Below, piece after piece: positions 22,913 to 29,949 of a DNA stretch of 64,000 nt (positions are counted from its first letter, which is position 1; every line of letters starts with the position of its first letter). The position numbers and the translations under genes were made by a program. The notes below the pieces were generated by a model. The model worked only from the letters and a program-made list of their open reading frames with translations, ran no database searches and was not told where the DNA came from. This DNA is from Paenibacillus rhizovicinus (GTDB taxonomy: Bacteria; Bacillota; Bacilli; Paenibacillales; Paenibacillaceae), in contig NZ_CP048286.1 of NCBI RefSeq assembly GCF_010365285.1, positions 2,003,001 to 2,067,000 of the forward strand. The letters run 5' to 3'.

Positions 22913-23783
22913 TCGCTGTCACTCCTTTGCCATGCGTTTTCTTGTTCCCGGCACCGAGGCTCTTGCTCTTCTCCTGCTCCTGCGCGAGCGTTACCTCATC
23001 CTTGAGCAAATCCCAGATTTGATGGCGGATGCGTACGAATTCGGGATTCGACCGCAGATCCTCCTCCGACGTTCTGGCCTCGAAGGGCACCTCGATGATT
23101 TCCTTGATTCTGCCCGGCCTGGACGTCATGACCGCCACCCGCTGTCCGAGATAGACCGCTTCTTCGATGCCGTGCGTGATGAAAATAATCGTTTTCCTCG
23201 TCGCTTCCCAGATCCGCAGCAGCTCGCTCTGGAGCGTCTCGCGGGTCTGGGCATCGAGCGCCGCGAACGGCTCATCCATGAGCAGCACCTCGGGGTCGTA
23301 AGCCAAACTGCGGGCAATCGCGATGCGCTGCTTCATCCCGCCGGAGAGCTCATGCGGATAGCGGTGCTCGAAGCCCGCCAATCCCACGAGCCGGATAAAT
23401 TCCCGTGCCGTCTCCTTCCGCTCCCTGCGGGGAACGCCTTTCGTTTCCAAGCCGAACTCCACGTTGGCGAGCGCCGTCTTCCACGGAAACAGCGCATACT
23501 GCTGGAAAACGATTCCCCGGTCGAGATCCGGTCCTTCGATCGGCCTTCCGTCCAGCAAAATTTGGCCGTTGTTCGGCTTGGTGAGCCCCGCGAGCAAATC
23601 CAGCAGCGTCGACTTCCCGCAGCCGCTCGGTCCGACGATGACCATGAACTCTCCCTGTCTGACTTCCAGGCTAATATCCTGCAGCGCCGATACCGGCTGC
23701 TGGTTTTCTTTCAGATGCGTCAGATTGCGGTTGATGCGGAACGACTTGCTCACATGCTGCAGGCTGATTTTGGCTGTGGACAC
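22905..23783 (-). CDS. ABC transporter ATP-binding protein, sulfonate/nitrate/taurine type
   Basis: A 292-residue ATPase with Walker A GPSGCGKST, signature LSGGMKQR, Walker B LLMDEPFAALD and the H-loop THGIEEA. The subtype is SsuB/TauB-like. I chose GTG 23783, with GGAGAGG 6 bases upstream, because the longer frame reaches into the upstream binding-protein gene. The N-terminus 'STAKISLQHVSKSF' is then normal for the family. It energises the SsuC-like permease; the gene lies 14 bases after the binding-protein gene. Confidence 0.9.
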   Translation of the reverse strand: MSTAKISLQHVSKSFRINRNLTHLKENQQPVSALQDISLEVRQGEFMVIVGPSGCGKSTLLDLLAGLTKPNNGQILLDGRPIEGPDLDRGIVFQQYALFPWKTALANVEFGLETKGVPRRERKETAREFIRLVGLAGFEHRYPHELSGGMKQRIAIARSLAYDPEVLLMDEPFAALDAQTRETLQSELLRIWEATRKTIIFITHGIEEAVYLGQRVAVMTSRPGRIKEIIEVPFEARTSEEDLRSNPEFVRIRHQIWDLLKDEVTLAQEQEKSKSLGAGNKKTHGKGVTANG

Positions 23784-23797
23784 GGCAATCCTCTCCT

Positions 23798-24856
23798 TTA
23801 CTTCGCTTCGCCCGCGTACGGGTTGAACTCGTTCGTGTACAGGTCTTTGGCCTGCAGCTGGCCTTCCTTCAACGTGCCTTCCTTCACGAGCCAATCGATC
23901 CACGTCTGAAACTCCTGATCGGCAATCAGCCCGCCCTTGCCCGCGACGCCCGTGCTCTTCCAGAACTGCACGGCCTTGGCGTCTTCCTTGCGTCCGCGGT
24001 TCTCGATGATCTTCGTAAACCTGGCGACGACCTCTTCCCGCGGCGTCGTGCGCGCCCATTCGATCGCTTTGGCCGTCGCCTCCACGAATTTGCGGGCGGC
24101 CTTCGGATTCTTCTTGATGAACTTGTCGGTCAGCACGTACGTGCCGGCGCTGAAATTGCCGAACAAATCCCGATCCTTGAACAGCGGATGGATGCCGCCG
24201 CGCTCCAGGGCCGAATCCCGAAGAATGCCGCCGAGCGCCGCGACGTCGATTTGCTTGGCGCGCAGCGTCTGCTCCGTCGTCACGGGAGGCACGACGACGA
24301 GCGTCACTTGCTTGATCTCATCCGCCGTCAGCCCTGCCCGGTGCAAATACTCCTTGATTACGAATTCATGATGCGCGCCGAGCGTATTCACCGCGATTTT
24401 CTTGCCGATGAGGTCCTTCGCCGACTTGATCGGGCTGTCGTCCAGCACGTAATACCCGGTCCACGTTTGATCGTCCACGCCATAGTAGGAAATAACCGAT
24501 TTGATCGGCGCCTTGGCGGCGAGCAGCTTGACGACCGCGCCGTTGAAGGCGCCGCCGAAGTCGGTGTCCCCGGTAACGACCGACTGGATATCCTGCGGGC
24601 CGCTGATCGTGTTCCCGATGTACTTCAGCTTGAGCGGCGCCAGATAACCGAGGTCATCCGCCAATTCCGGGAACGAGACGCTGCCGACCGAGCCTTGATA
24701 GCGCAGCTCCGACACTTCCAATCCGCTGCCGTCCTTGCTCGCGGCGGCGGTCTTTTTCTCCGCGCATCCCGACAGCACGAGCGATGAAGCAAGCAGCAGG
24801 GCGGCGGCGGTTAAAGCGATCTTTCTGACTTGTTTACGGACATGAAACGATTGCAT
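23798..24856 (-). CDS. sulfonate/nitrate/taurine-type solute-binding lipoprotein
   Basis: A 352-residue type II periplasmic-binding-fold protein of the SsuA/NMT1 family. The signal peptide ends in LVLSGC (lipobox; Cys about residue 30). 'YQGSVGSVSFPELADDLGYL' and 'KSVISYYGVDDQTWTGYYV' are typical. ATG 24856 (MQSFHVRK) was chosen because GGAGG lies 8 bases upstream; two upstream candidates are too close to or before that site. First gene of the organosulfur operon that continues through ATPase, permease, LLM monooxygenase, SDR-like protein and TauD-like dioxygenase. Confidence 0.88.
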   Translation of the reverse strand: MQSFHVRKQVRKIALTAAALLLASSLVLSGCAEKKTAAASKDGSGLEVSELRYQGSVGSVSFPELADDLGYLAPLKLKYIGNTISGPQDIQSVVTGDTDFGGAFNGAVVKLLAAKAPIKSVISYYGVDDQTWTGYYVLDDSPIKSAKDLIGKKIAVNTLGAHHEFVIKEYLHRAGLTADEIKQVTLVVVPPVTTEQTLRAKQIDVAALGGILRDSALERGGIHPLFKDRDLFGNFSAGTYVLTDKFIKKNPKAARKFVEATAKAIEWARTTPREEVVARFTKIIENRGRKEDAKAVQFWKSTGVAGKGGLIADQEFQTWIDWLVKEGTLKEGQLQAKDLYTNEFNPYAGEAK

Positions 24857-24906
24857 AGACATGACCTCCAACTTCGAAATGGGTAGCAATCACAGAAAAT
24901 GGCGAT

Positions 24907-24945
24907 AAAAAAAGAGACGCACTCATCTTTCGATGATTGGTCTCT
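24907..24945 (-). terminator. leader terminator (attenuator) of the organosulfur operon
   Basis: AGAGAC..GTCTCT with an inner CATC-GAAA-GATG stem (24945-24913), followed by seven T on the minus strand. It is about 50 bases before the first start codon and about 65 bases after the promoter, so it lies in the mRNA leader. A CCGG-ATTA-CCGG dyad (24957-24946) is immediately upstream. The sequence does not match the S-box (SAM-I) core that I know. Confidence 0.7.
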
Positions 24946-25018
24946 CCGGTAATCCGGTGGATGAAGAAGAAAAGATTTAATTACTCTTTTCCTATCGACT
25001 TACTATGATTTAAATCTG

Positions 25019-25047
25019 ATAATACCCGCCAGCCCCTTTCGTGTCAA
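25019..25047 (-). promoter_or_regulatory. strong promoter of the organosulfur operon
   Basis: TTGACA (25047-25042), exactly 17 bases, then TATTAT (25024-25019) on the minus strand. This is an almost consensus sigma-A promoter. The leader to the first ATG is about 155 bases and contains the attenuator-like hairpin. Confidence 0.8.
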
Positions 25048-25095
25048 CAGGTATCCGGTTAAATTGTCAGAATTATTTTTCGACTTCTTTCGCAA

Positions 25096-25141
25096 AAAGA
25101 GGCAGCCAGATCGGATTCGCTCATCTCCGCATCTGGCCGCC
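25096..25141 (-). terminator. terminator of the GIY-YIG/DUF2087 transcription unit
   Basis: GGCGGCCAGAT (25141-25131) pairs with ATCTGGCTGCC (25111-25101), followed by a T-rich run on the minus strand. It protects the adjacent organosulfur promoter from read-through. Confidence 0.7.
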
Positions 25142-25151
25142 AGCCATTTCG

Positions 25152-25607
25152 TTATACGTCCGCCGGCGGGCGATTGTAGCCCGCCGGCTCGTACGGTTTC
25201 AACTCGTCCAGCCATTTCCGCTCCAGCTTCTTCAGCGCGTTCCGATAGGACAGCACCGTACTGCGGTTCAGAACGCCGGCTGCCGGCTGCTCTGCCCCAT
25301 TACTATCCCGGCCGTCCTGGCCGTCCTGACCGTCAGAACCTTCCTTGCCTGCCTCATCGCCGAATTCCAGCTTCTCCAATATTTCAAAATCAAACGCCGC
25401 GCCCGCTTGCTCCTTGTATTCGCTCTGCAGCGCGGAGTTGATATGACTGCCCGTGTCGAGCATGAACTTCTCCCGCTGCCAAGCGGAATCAAGCGTCGGC
25501 GAAGAGGCGACGTAGCGCTTCCCGTTGCGCCCGTTGACGATTTGGAACACGCCCATCGTCCGCTGTTTCACGCCGAACTCGTTTTGCAATTCTTTGCGCC
25601 GATTCAT
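25152..25607 (-). CDS. GIY-YIG nuclease superfamily protein with acidic insertion
   Basis: A 151-residue protein resembling the small GIY-YIG-fold proteins common in Bacillales: 'MGVFQIVNGRNGKRYVASSPTLDS', 'GSHINSALQSEYKEQ', 'FDFEILEKLE' and 'ALKKLERKWLDELKPY'. The YIG strand is degenerate (GVF..RYV), as in this subfamily, so nuclease activity is doubtful. A low-complexity insert rich in G, D and Q (about residues 85-105, 'GSDGQDGQDGRDSNG') interrupts the fold before the last helix and is not typical. It lies 30 bases after the DUF2087 gene and is probably co-transcribed with it. Function unknown. Confidence 0.75.
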   Translation of the reverse strand: MNRRKELQNEFGVKQRTMGVFQIVNGRNGKRYVASSPTLDSAWQREKFMLDTGSHINSALQSEYKEQAGAAFDFEILEKLEFGDEAGKEGSDGQDGQDGRDSNGAEQPAAGVLNRSTVLSYRNALKKLERKWLDELKPYEPAGYNRPPADV

Positions 25608-25637
25608 CGCTAATCTCCTTTCAATCCTACCCGTCCG

Positions 25638-26402
25638 CTATATATTCAGCCGGTATCCGTTCCCGCTCTCTTCCCTGAGCAGGAAGCCGTAATCCACCAT
25701 TTGATGACGCAGCGTCTCGTGATCCTCCGGCAAAAACCGCAGCAGCAGCTCATCGACCTCCGCTTCCTTGTATTTGCGCCCCTTCTTGAATACGGTCGCA
25801 ATATGGCGAAGCAGCGCGATTCTGCGTTTCTCTTTGCGAGGCAGACCGTTGAGAGGACCTTCCAGCCCTTGCGGCAAATATTTATCGAGCAGCGCCTTGT
25901 ATTCCTCCGGCGTCAGCGCGTAACGCTCGTCCGCGATCACGGTATTCCGGCGTACCGGAACGGCTCTCGCCGCTTGATCCAGTCCGCCGTCCATCAGCTC
26001 GATGATCGCTAGGAACAGCTTGGCCTGCTTCGCCCGCTCCTTCAGCGCGAACCGGTGATTGCGAATCGTAGAGGCGCTTCCGCCTCCCGTCAGCTCCAGC
26101 GTCTCGGCATCCGTTTTGCCGGAGGCGAACAAGCCGATCAGTTGTTTCTGCAGATCAGTCAGGCCCGTCGTCTTCTTGTCCAGCTCCAGCAGCACGTCCA
26201 GCATCGAGCCGTGCACCGCGCCGATATGCCGCTCCACCGCTTTATGGGCTTCCATCAGCCGATCGTTTACGTTATAGATGATTCCCTCTTCGAACGATTC
26301 GCCGCAGACGAGGCAATAATAGGTATCTGTTTCGCCGTGATACGTATATCCCCGCTTAACTTCCGCCACAGATGCACCATGCAAGGATTCGGAAACCTCC
26401 AT
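25638..26402 (-). CDS. DUF2087 domain transcriptional regulator-like protein
   Basis: A 254-residue protein. The N-terminus 'GYTYHGETDTYYCLVCGESF' carries a CxxC pair that may bind metal. A LuxR-like helix-turn-helix region follows ('LTDLQKQLIGLFASGKTDAET', 'GGGSASTIRNHRFALKERAKQ', about residues 85-140). The C-terminus is a DUF2087 domain ('LPRKEKRRIALLRHIATVFKKGRKY', then 'ETLRHQMVDYGFLLRE'). ATG 26402 matches the usual start of this Bacillales family; longer frames from 26471 lack a good ribosome site. Probably a DNA-binding regulator of unknown target. Confidence 0.8.
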   Translation of the reverse strand: MEVSESLHGASVAEVKRGYTYHGETDTYYCLVCGESFEEGIIYNVNDRLMEAHKAVERHIGAVHGSMLDVLLELDKKTTGLTDLQKQLIGLFASGKTDAETLELTGGGSASTIRNHRFALKERAKQAKLFLAIIELMDGGLDQAARAVPVRRNTVIADERYALTPEEYKALLDKYLPQGLEGPLNGLPRKEKRRIALLRHIATVFKKGRKYKEAEVDELLLRFLPEDHETLRHQMVDYGFLLREESGNGYRLNI

Positions 26403-26549
26403 ATGACCCACAACTCCCGTCTTAGATGAATGAATGTCTCGATCATAGCCCATCTTGTTACCATGAAGCAATAGCTTTCACGGCATTGCCGAAGTGGAAC
26501 CTTTCTAATAGGGGAGTCGTCTAGTAATTAGGACAGGAGGTTGTTTCCA

Positions 26550-27065
26550 TTGCGTAATTCTCGTCAAATCATCGGCGCGGCAACGATTGCCGCAATCGCC
26601 GTATGCGCCTTGGCCGGCTTCTTCGAAGCGGCCAAATTGAAAGCTTTCGCCTCGAGGCAATTGCACGCGGTCTTCGATCCGCACAAGGACGAAATCCCGC
26701 AGCCCTTCGTCGTCTCCGACGGGAATGCCATCCCTACCAAACAGAGCACGTATTGCTGGGGCAACCGGGGCTGCGCCGATTATGCCGGCGGCTATGACAC
26801 ATCGCTGAATGCCACTGCGGCCGTCGTCAAGGCGGGAGCGCCCATCGACGTTTCTTTCGCCTACAAACCAATCCCCGCCAAAGTGGAAGTCACGCAATAT
26901 TTCGAGAATCGCGCCGGAAGCGGCGTTCCGCTGACCGGCGGCCGTTACCATGCGCCGACGGAGCCAGGGCTCTATTACTACGGCATTTCAGCCTATTGGA
27001 CGTCAGCCGACGGAAAATATTCCGCGGGCGATACATCGGTCGTATATGCGATCCGCGTCCAATGA
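26550..27065 (+). CDS. secreted or membrane-anchored hypothetical protein
   Basis: A 171-residue protein with an N-terminal hydrophobic segment (about residues 6-25) that could be a signal peptide or anchor. The mature part has a Cys pair in 'STYCWGNRGCADYAGG' and a beta-rich C-terminus ending 'YAIRVQ' with an Ig-like feel ('PGLYYYGISAYW'). TTG 26550 was chosen: AGGAGG is 9 bases upstream, while the TTG at 26541 touches that site. I recall similar CWG..CADYA motifs from Paenibacillus hypotheticals but cannot assign a function. Divergent from the DUF2087 gene. Confidence 0.65.
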   Translation: MRNSRQIIGAATIAAIAVCALAGFFEAAKLKAFASRQLHAVFDPHKDEIPQPFVVSDGNAIPTKQSTYCWGNRGCADYAGGYDTSLNATAAVVKAGAPIDVSFAYKPIPAKVEVTQYFENRAGSGVPLTGGRYHAPTEPGLYYYGISAYWTSADGKYSAGDTSVVYAIRVQ

Positions 27066-27123
27066 GTCCGAATCGCTGGCCCGCTTTGCCTGCCGCAGCC
27101 CGGCCAGTCCATCCCTTAACGAA

Positions 27124-27190
27124 AAGAATGACGATGATCCAACCTTTAAACCGCAATAGCCGGCTTAAAGCCTCGATCATCGTCATTCTT
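27124..27190 (-). terminator. long hairpin overlapping the 3' end of a small gene
   Basis: A perfect 16-bp inverted repeat (27124-27139 with 27175-27190) plus an inner 6-bp CTTTAA/TTAAAG. The right arm is coding for the C-terminal residues of the 61-aa protein (NDDDRGF region). On the minus strand the hairpin is followed by TCTTTTC. Confidence 0.6.
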
Positions 27191-27331
27191 GGGATACGCG
27201 TATTTCCGTTTATCCGGTTTGATTCTCGTCACCGGCTTCACGCCGTTCCAATTTCCCCGCTGCTGCCTCGGATCCAAACTACCCTGCCGCATTCGTTTCT
27301 CCATGCGCTTGCGCGCCAAACTCTTCGCCAT
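27146..27331 (-). CDS. small basic conserved hypothetical protein (61 aa)
   Basis: A 61-residue very basic protein starting 'MAKSLARKRMEKRMRQG'. This N-terminus is shared by a family of short uncharacterised Bacillales proteins ('MAKSLARKxxxKxVREG'), which supports it being a real gene. No domain of known function; a nucleic-acid-binding role is possible from charge alone. Its 3' end forms one arm of the terminator hairpin. Confidence 0.65.
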   Translation of the reverse strand: MAKSLARKRMEKRMRQGSLDPRQQRGNWNGVKPVTRIKPDKRKYAYPKNDDDRGFKPAIAV

Positions 27332-27693
27332 GCTTATGCACGCTCCTTCGGTGATCGCCGCTGCGATGCGGCTACTCTACCAGTGTACGCGATAGAGCCC
27401 GATGTGTTCAAGTCGTGTGAGTCGAAACGATTAATTAAAGCATATTAGACATTATTGTGCTAGAAGGTCATGTTAGGTTGACAGTGTAATCTATTGATTT
27501 GGAATATTCCCCATTGGAATTTGATGTATTATTGAGTATTCACCTGGAATTTTAAATAATTGTACTTGGAGGGCAAAATTTAACCCTCCAATGATGTTTG
27601 AAAAACAAATGATTATTAAAGCTCTGTAGAATCAATTCTTTTGGGTTGAAGATCGACTTCACCGTGAATGGACATACCTTGATTTACTTGACT
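27332..27693. other. intergenic region at the edge of the AT-rich island
   Basis: 362 bases without a supported gene. Composition switches from GC-rich to AT-rich near 27420. The one clear element is a hairpin TTGGAGGG (27566-27573) / CCCTCCAA (27584-27591), possibly the terminator of the defence-like operon. No tRNA or direct repeat marking an insertion site was found. Confidence 0.6.
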
Positions 27694-28098
27694 TCACCTG
27701 ATATTGTCTGTAGGCAACTGCGCATAGTGATCCTTAACAAATAAAGACCATAAATCCTCTAGCTCTTTTAAGCTTTTCTCATTAAGATTGTGCAACACAC
27801 TTGTTAATTGTTCCAACATGTTTTCTTGCAAAGAAACAAATCCACCAATTAGTTGGTCATCCTCAACGATTAATAGAAAGATAAGATGGTTTTTTCCTAC
27901 AAATTTGGAGGCAAATAAATTAGACGATGGCCTAAGTATAAGCAGTCTAAAAATTTCTTTTTCCCCCCATAACTCGTAGAAAGCGGAGCTTTTGGTTCCT
28001 GAATAGTAGTTTATTCCAACTTGATTGACCATCATGACTTCCGGACCTAAAAGGTATTCTTTCTTTAGTAGTCTTTGAAAGTCCTCTTGATTATTCAA
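27694..28098 (-). CDS. small hypothetical protein of the McrBC-like operon
   Basis: A 134-residue acidic protein with no family that I recognise; a beta-rich N-terminal half ('SAFYELWGEKEIFRLLIL', 'KNHLIFLLIVEDDQLIGG') and a helical C-terminus. The TTG start directly follows the TGA of the nuclease gene, with GGGGGTG 6 bases before it, so it is translationally coupled. Same AT-rich composition as the operon. It may be an accessory or specificity component of the defence-like system. Confidence 0.6.
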   Translation of the reverse strand: MNNQEDFQRLLKKEYLLGPEVMMVNQVGINYYSGTKSSAFYELWGEKEIFRLLILRPSSNLFASKFVGKNHLIFLLIVEDDQLIGGFVSLQENMLEQLTSVLHNLNEKSLKELEDLWSLFVKDHYAQLPTDNIR

Positions 28099-29949
28099 TC
28101 ACGTCACCCCCATATGAAGTTCCTCAGTTTCTAGTGATGACTCTAAAAATTCGCAAATTAATTCATTAAGCTTATCAAAACCATAGGATCTCTTCCCCGA
28201 AACAGGGTCTGTCGGCTCCACTTGCACAAATGCGAGTGTCTTATCGTTTTTCTCAAAGAATGGATTAAATCCTTGTTGCTTTGGATAAACTGCGACCACT
28301 TTACTCACTGCCGAGCGATTCAACCGGTATCTGACAGGCTTATTCACATCATAATGCCAAATTCGGAGATAGTCTGATAACTGCTTCATCACATCATTGT
28401 CTTCGTGTTCATCCCAAAGATAAGAGTAATGACGGTACTTGGCATCCACAATAAGTGTATTCAAAAACTCTCCATCATTTTTATAAAGCGATATTCGAAA
28501 ATCAGGAGCTCTATTGATATTGGCCTTGAAATGACTTATGGTTTCATCAATAGGATCCAAAATTTGAGTATCATAGGCGAGTTCTATATAAAATTCACCA
28601 TTATTTCTTTCAAAGCGAAGTACAGTTTCAGAGGTAAGTCCTCCTATCATTGTGGCAGGGTCGCTCTCATCGGCAAGCCACCCCCCAGACCAGCTGAATC
28701 TATTTTCTTCAAGGCTTTCGATAATCAGACACAGTACAAAGTATTCAAATAATAATGAGGTTTTTTTATACGGAAACACCACCTGTTTTACCGAAATGTC
28801 TTTCTTTTGTAGCGTATTCAAGCTCTGATAAAAACGATAAATACCCGCATATCTCGAATCCTTTAGCAGCCTTAAAGTCGGTTTTTTGTGAATAAGGCGA
28901 TCACTCACTTTAGATAGACATTCATCTTGCTCATATCGGGAAAAGTGAGTAACCATTTTGTTTAGTTCAAACAAATTGTTATCTATTTTTTCAAGTCCTT
29001 TTTCCAGATGTAAGATATCCTTCTCACCTTGAGAGATTAATTTGTTTAACTCCCATTTCCTGGAATCATAACCAAACGCACTGCCAATTCGGGCTCTTCT
29101 TCCTTGATAACTAACAACTTCTGATCTCTTCTTATTTATTTTTGATTTCTGATCAGAACGACTCCGTTCAAACATTACTTGTAATTGCTTTAATGCTAAC
29201 TTCGTCTTCTTAAGTACGTACTTGACCCACTGGTTTTCCAAAATATCTTCAGTTAGGTGAGTGTGTTTCTCGTAGAAGTAAGTTGGCATCAAAAAATTTG
29301 TATTTTTTGCAGAACCACGCTTCGACAGCCATCTTTGACTTTTAGCATCTGGTTTGCGAGAAAAATTTCGAGGTCCATATACCTGGAGTACATCCCGAAT
29401 TGGATTAGCTACAATTCCATTAAGGTTGTGACGAAGCTTGTTAAAACTTTTCTGAATATGCTGGTATATCTTTAATGCATGAGGTATTTGATCATTCTCA
29501 TCTACAAATGTTCCACTGCGCCTCTTTAGAAGGTCAAATGATAATCCTGTAAGTTTCATTTCCAAATAACTACGTAAATTCAATAATTGGTTCCAATTCA
29601 TATTTTTCGGTTCTATTCGGTAAAGCGATTCAAATCCACCAGATGCTGTTTCAACCAGTACAGGGTAGTCACCCGGAACAAGCATCTCATCCGAGTCACC
29701 TTGCTTTGTAATGAGGATACTCCCCCCGGGCTTTATCTCTTCAAGCGATTCTGTATCAAACTTTTCTACAAGCATCCTATCATTTGGGTCGAAAGATTCA
29801 AAGCGAAACTGGATTCCCTCGAATTCGTTTACCGACAAAGGTTCGCCCCTAAACTGACCCTTCGGATGCAGTAAAAGTTCTTTGTCTTGGGACCACTCCG
29901 CCTGCTTATGCTTCCTTATCGAGAGAAATACTCTAGGAGGCATAGTCAT
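28099..29949 (-). CDS. DUF2357 / PD-(D/E)XK nuclease, McrC-like
   Basis: A 616-residue protein. The N-terminal and central part matches DUF2357, the N-terminal domain of McrC-type proteins, with a long helical region around residues 240-320. The C-terminal domain has the PD-(D/E)XK nuclease core: 'APDFRIS' (about residue 480) and 'LIVDAKYRHY' (about residue 500) give the PD...DxK catalytic pattern. ATG 29949, with GGGAG 10 bases upstream, overlaps the AAA+ gene by 17 bases. By analogy with McrBC, this is the DNA (or RNA) cleaving subunit driven by the adjacent McrB-type ATPase. Confidence 0.82.
   Translation of the reverse strand: MTMPPRVFLSIRKHKQAEWSQDKELLLHPKGQFRGEPLSVNEFEGIQFRFESFDPNDRMLVEKFDTESLEEIKPGGSILITKQGDSDEMLVPGDYPVLVETASGGFESLYRIEPKNMNWNQLLNLRSYLEMKLTGLSFDLLKRRSGTFVDENDQIPHALKIYQHIQKSFNKLRHNLNGIVANPIRDVLQVYGPRNFSRKPDAKSQRWLSKRGSAKNTNFLMPTYFYEKHTHLTEDILENQWVKYVLKKTKLALKQLQVMFERSRSDQKSKINKKRSEVVSYQGRRARIGSAFGYDSRKWELNKLISQGEKDILHLEKGLEKIDNNLFELNKMVTHFSRYEQDECLSKVSDRLIHKKPTLRLLKDSRYAGIYRFYQSLNTLQKKDISVKQVVFPYKKTSLLFEYFVLCLIIESLEENRFSWSGGWLADESDPATMIGGLTSETVLRFERNNGEFYIELAYDTQILDPIDETISHFKANINRAPDFRISLYKNDGEFLNTLIVDAKYRHYSYLWDEHEDNDVMKQLSDYLRIWHYDVNKPVRYRLNRSAVSKVVAVYPKQQGFNPFFEKNDKTLAFVQVEPTDPVSGKRSYGFDKLNELICEFLESSLETEELHMGVT

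Noticed and set aside
24890-25020. S-box (SAM-I) riboswitch upstream of the organosulfur operon
   Set aside because: The leader lacks the conserved S-box core sequences that I know; only the generic terminator with a GAAA loop is present.
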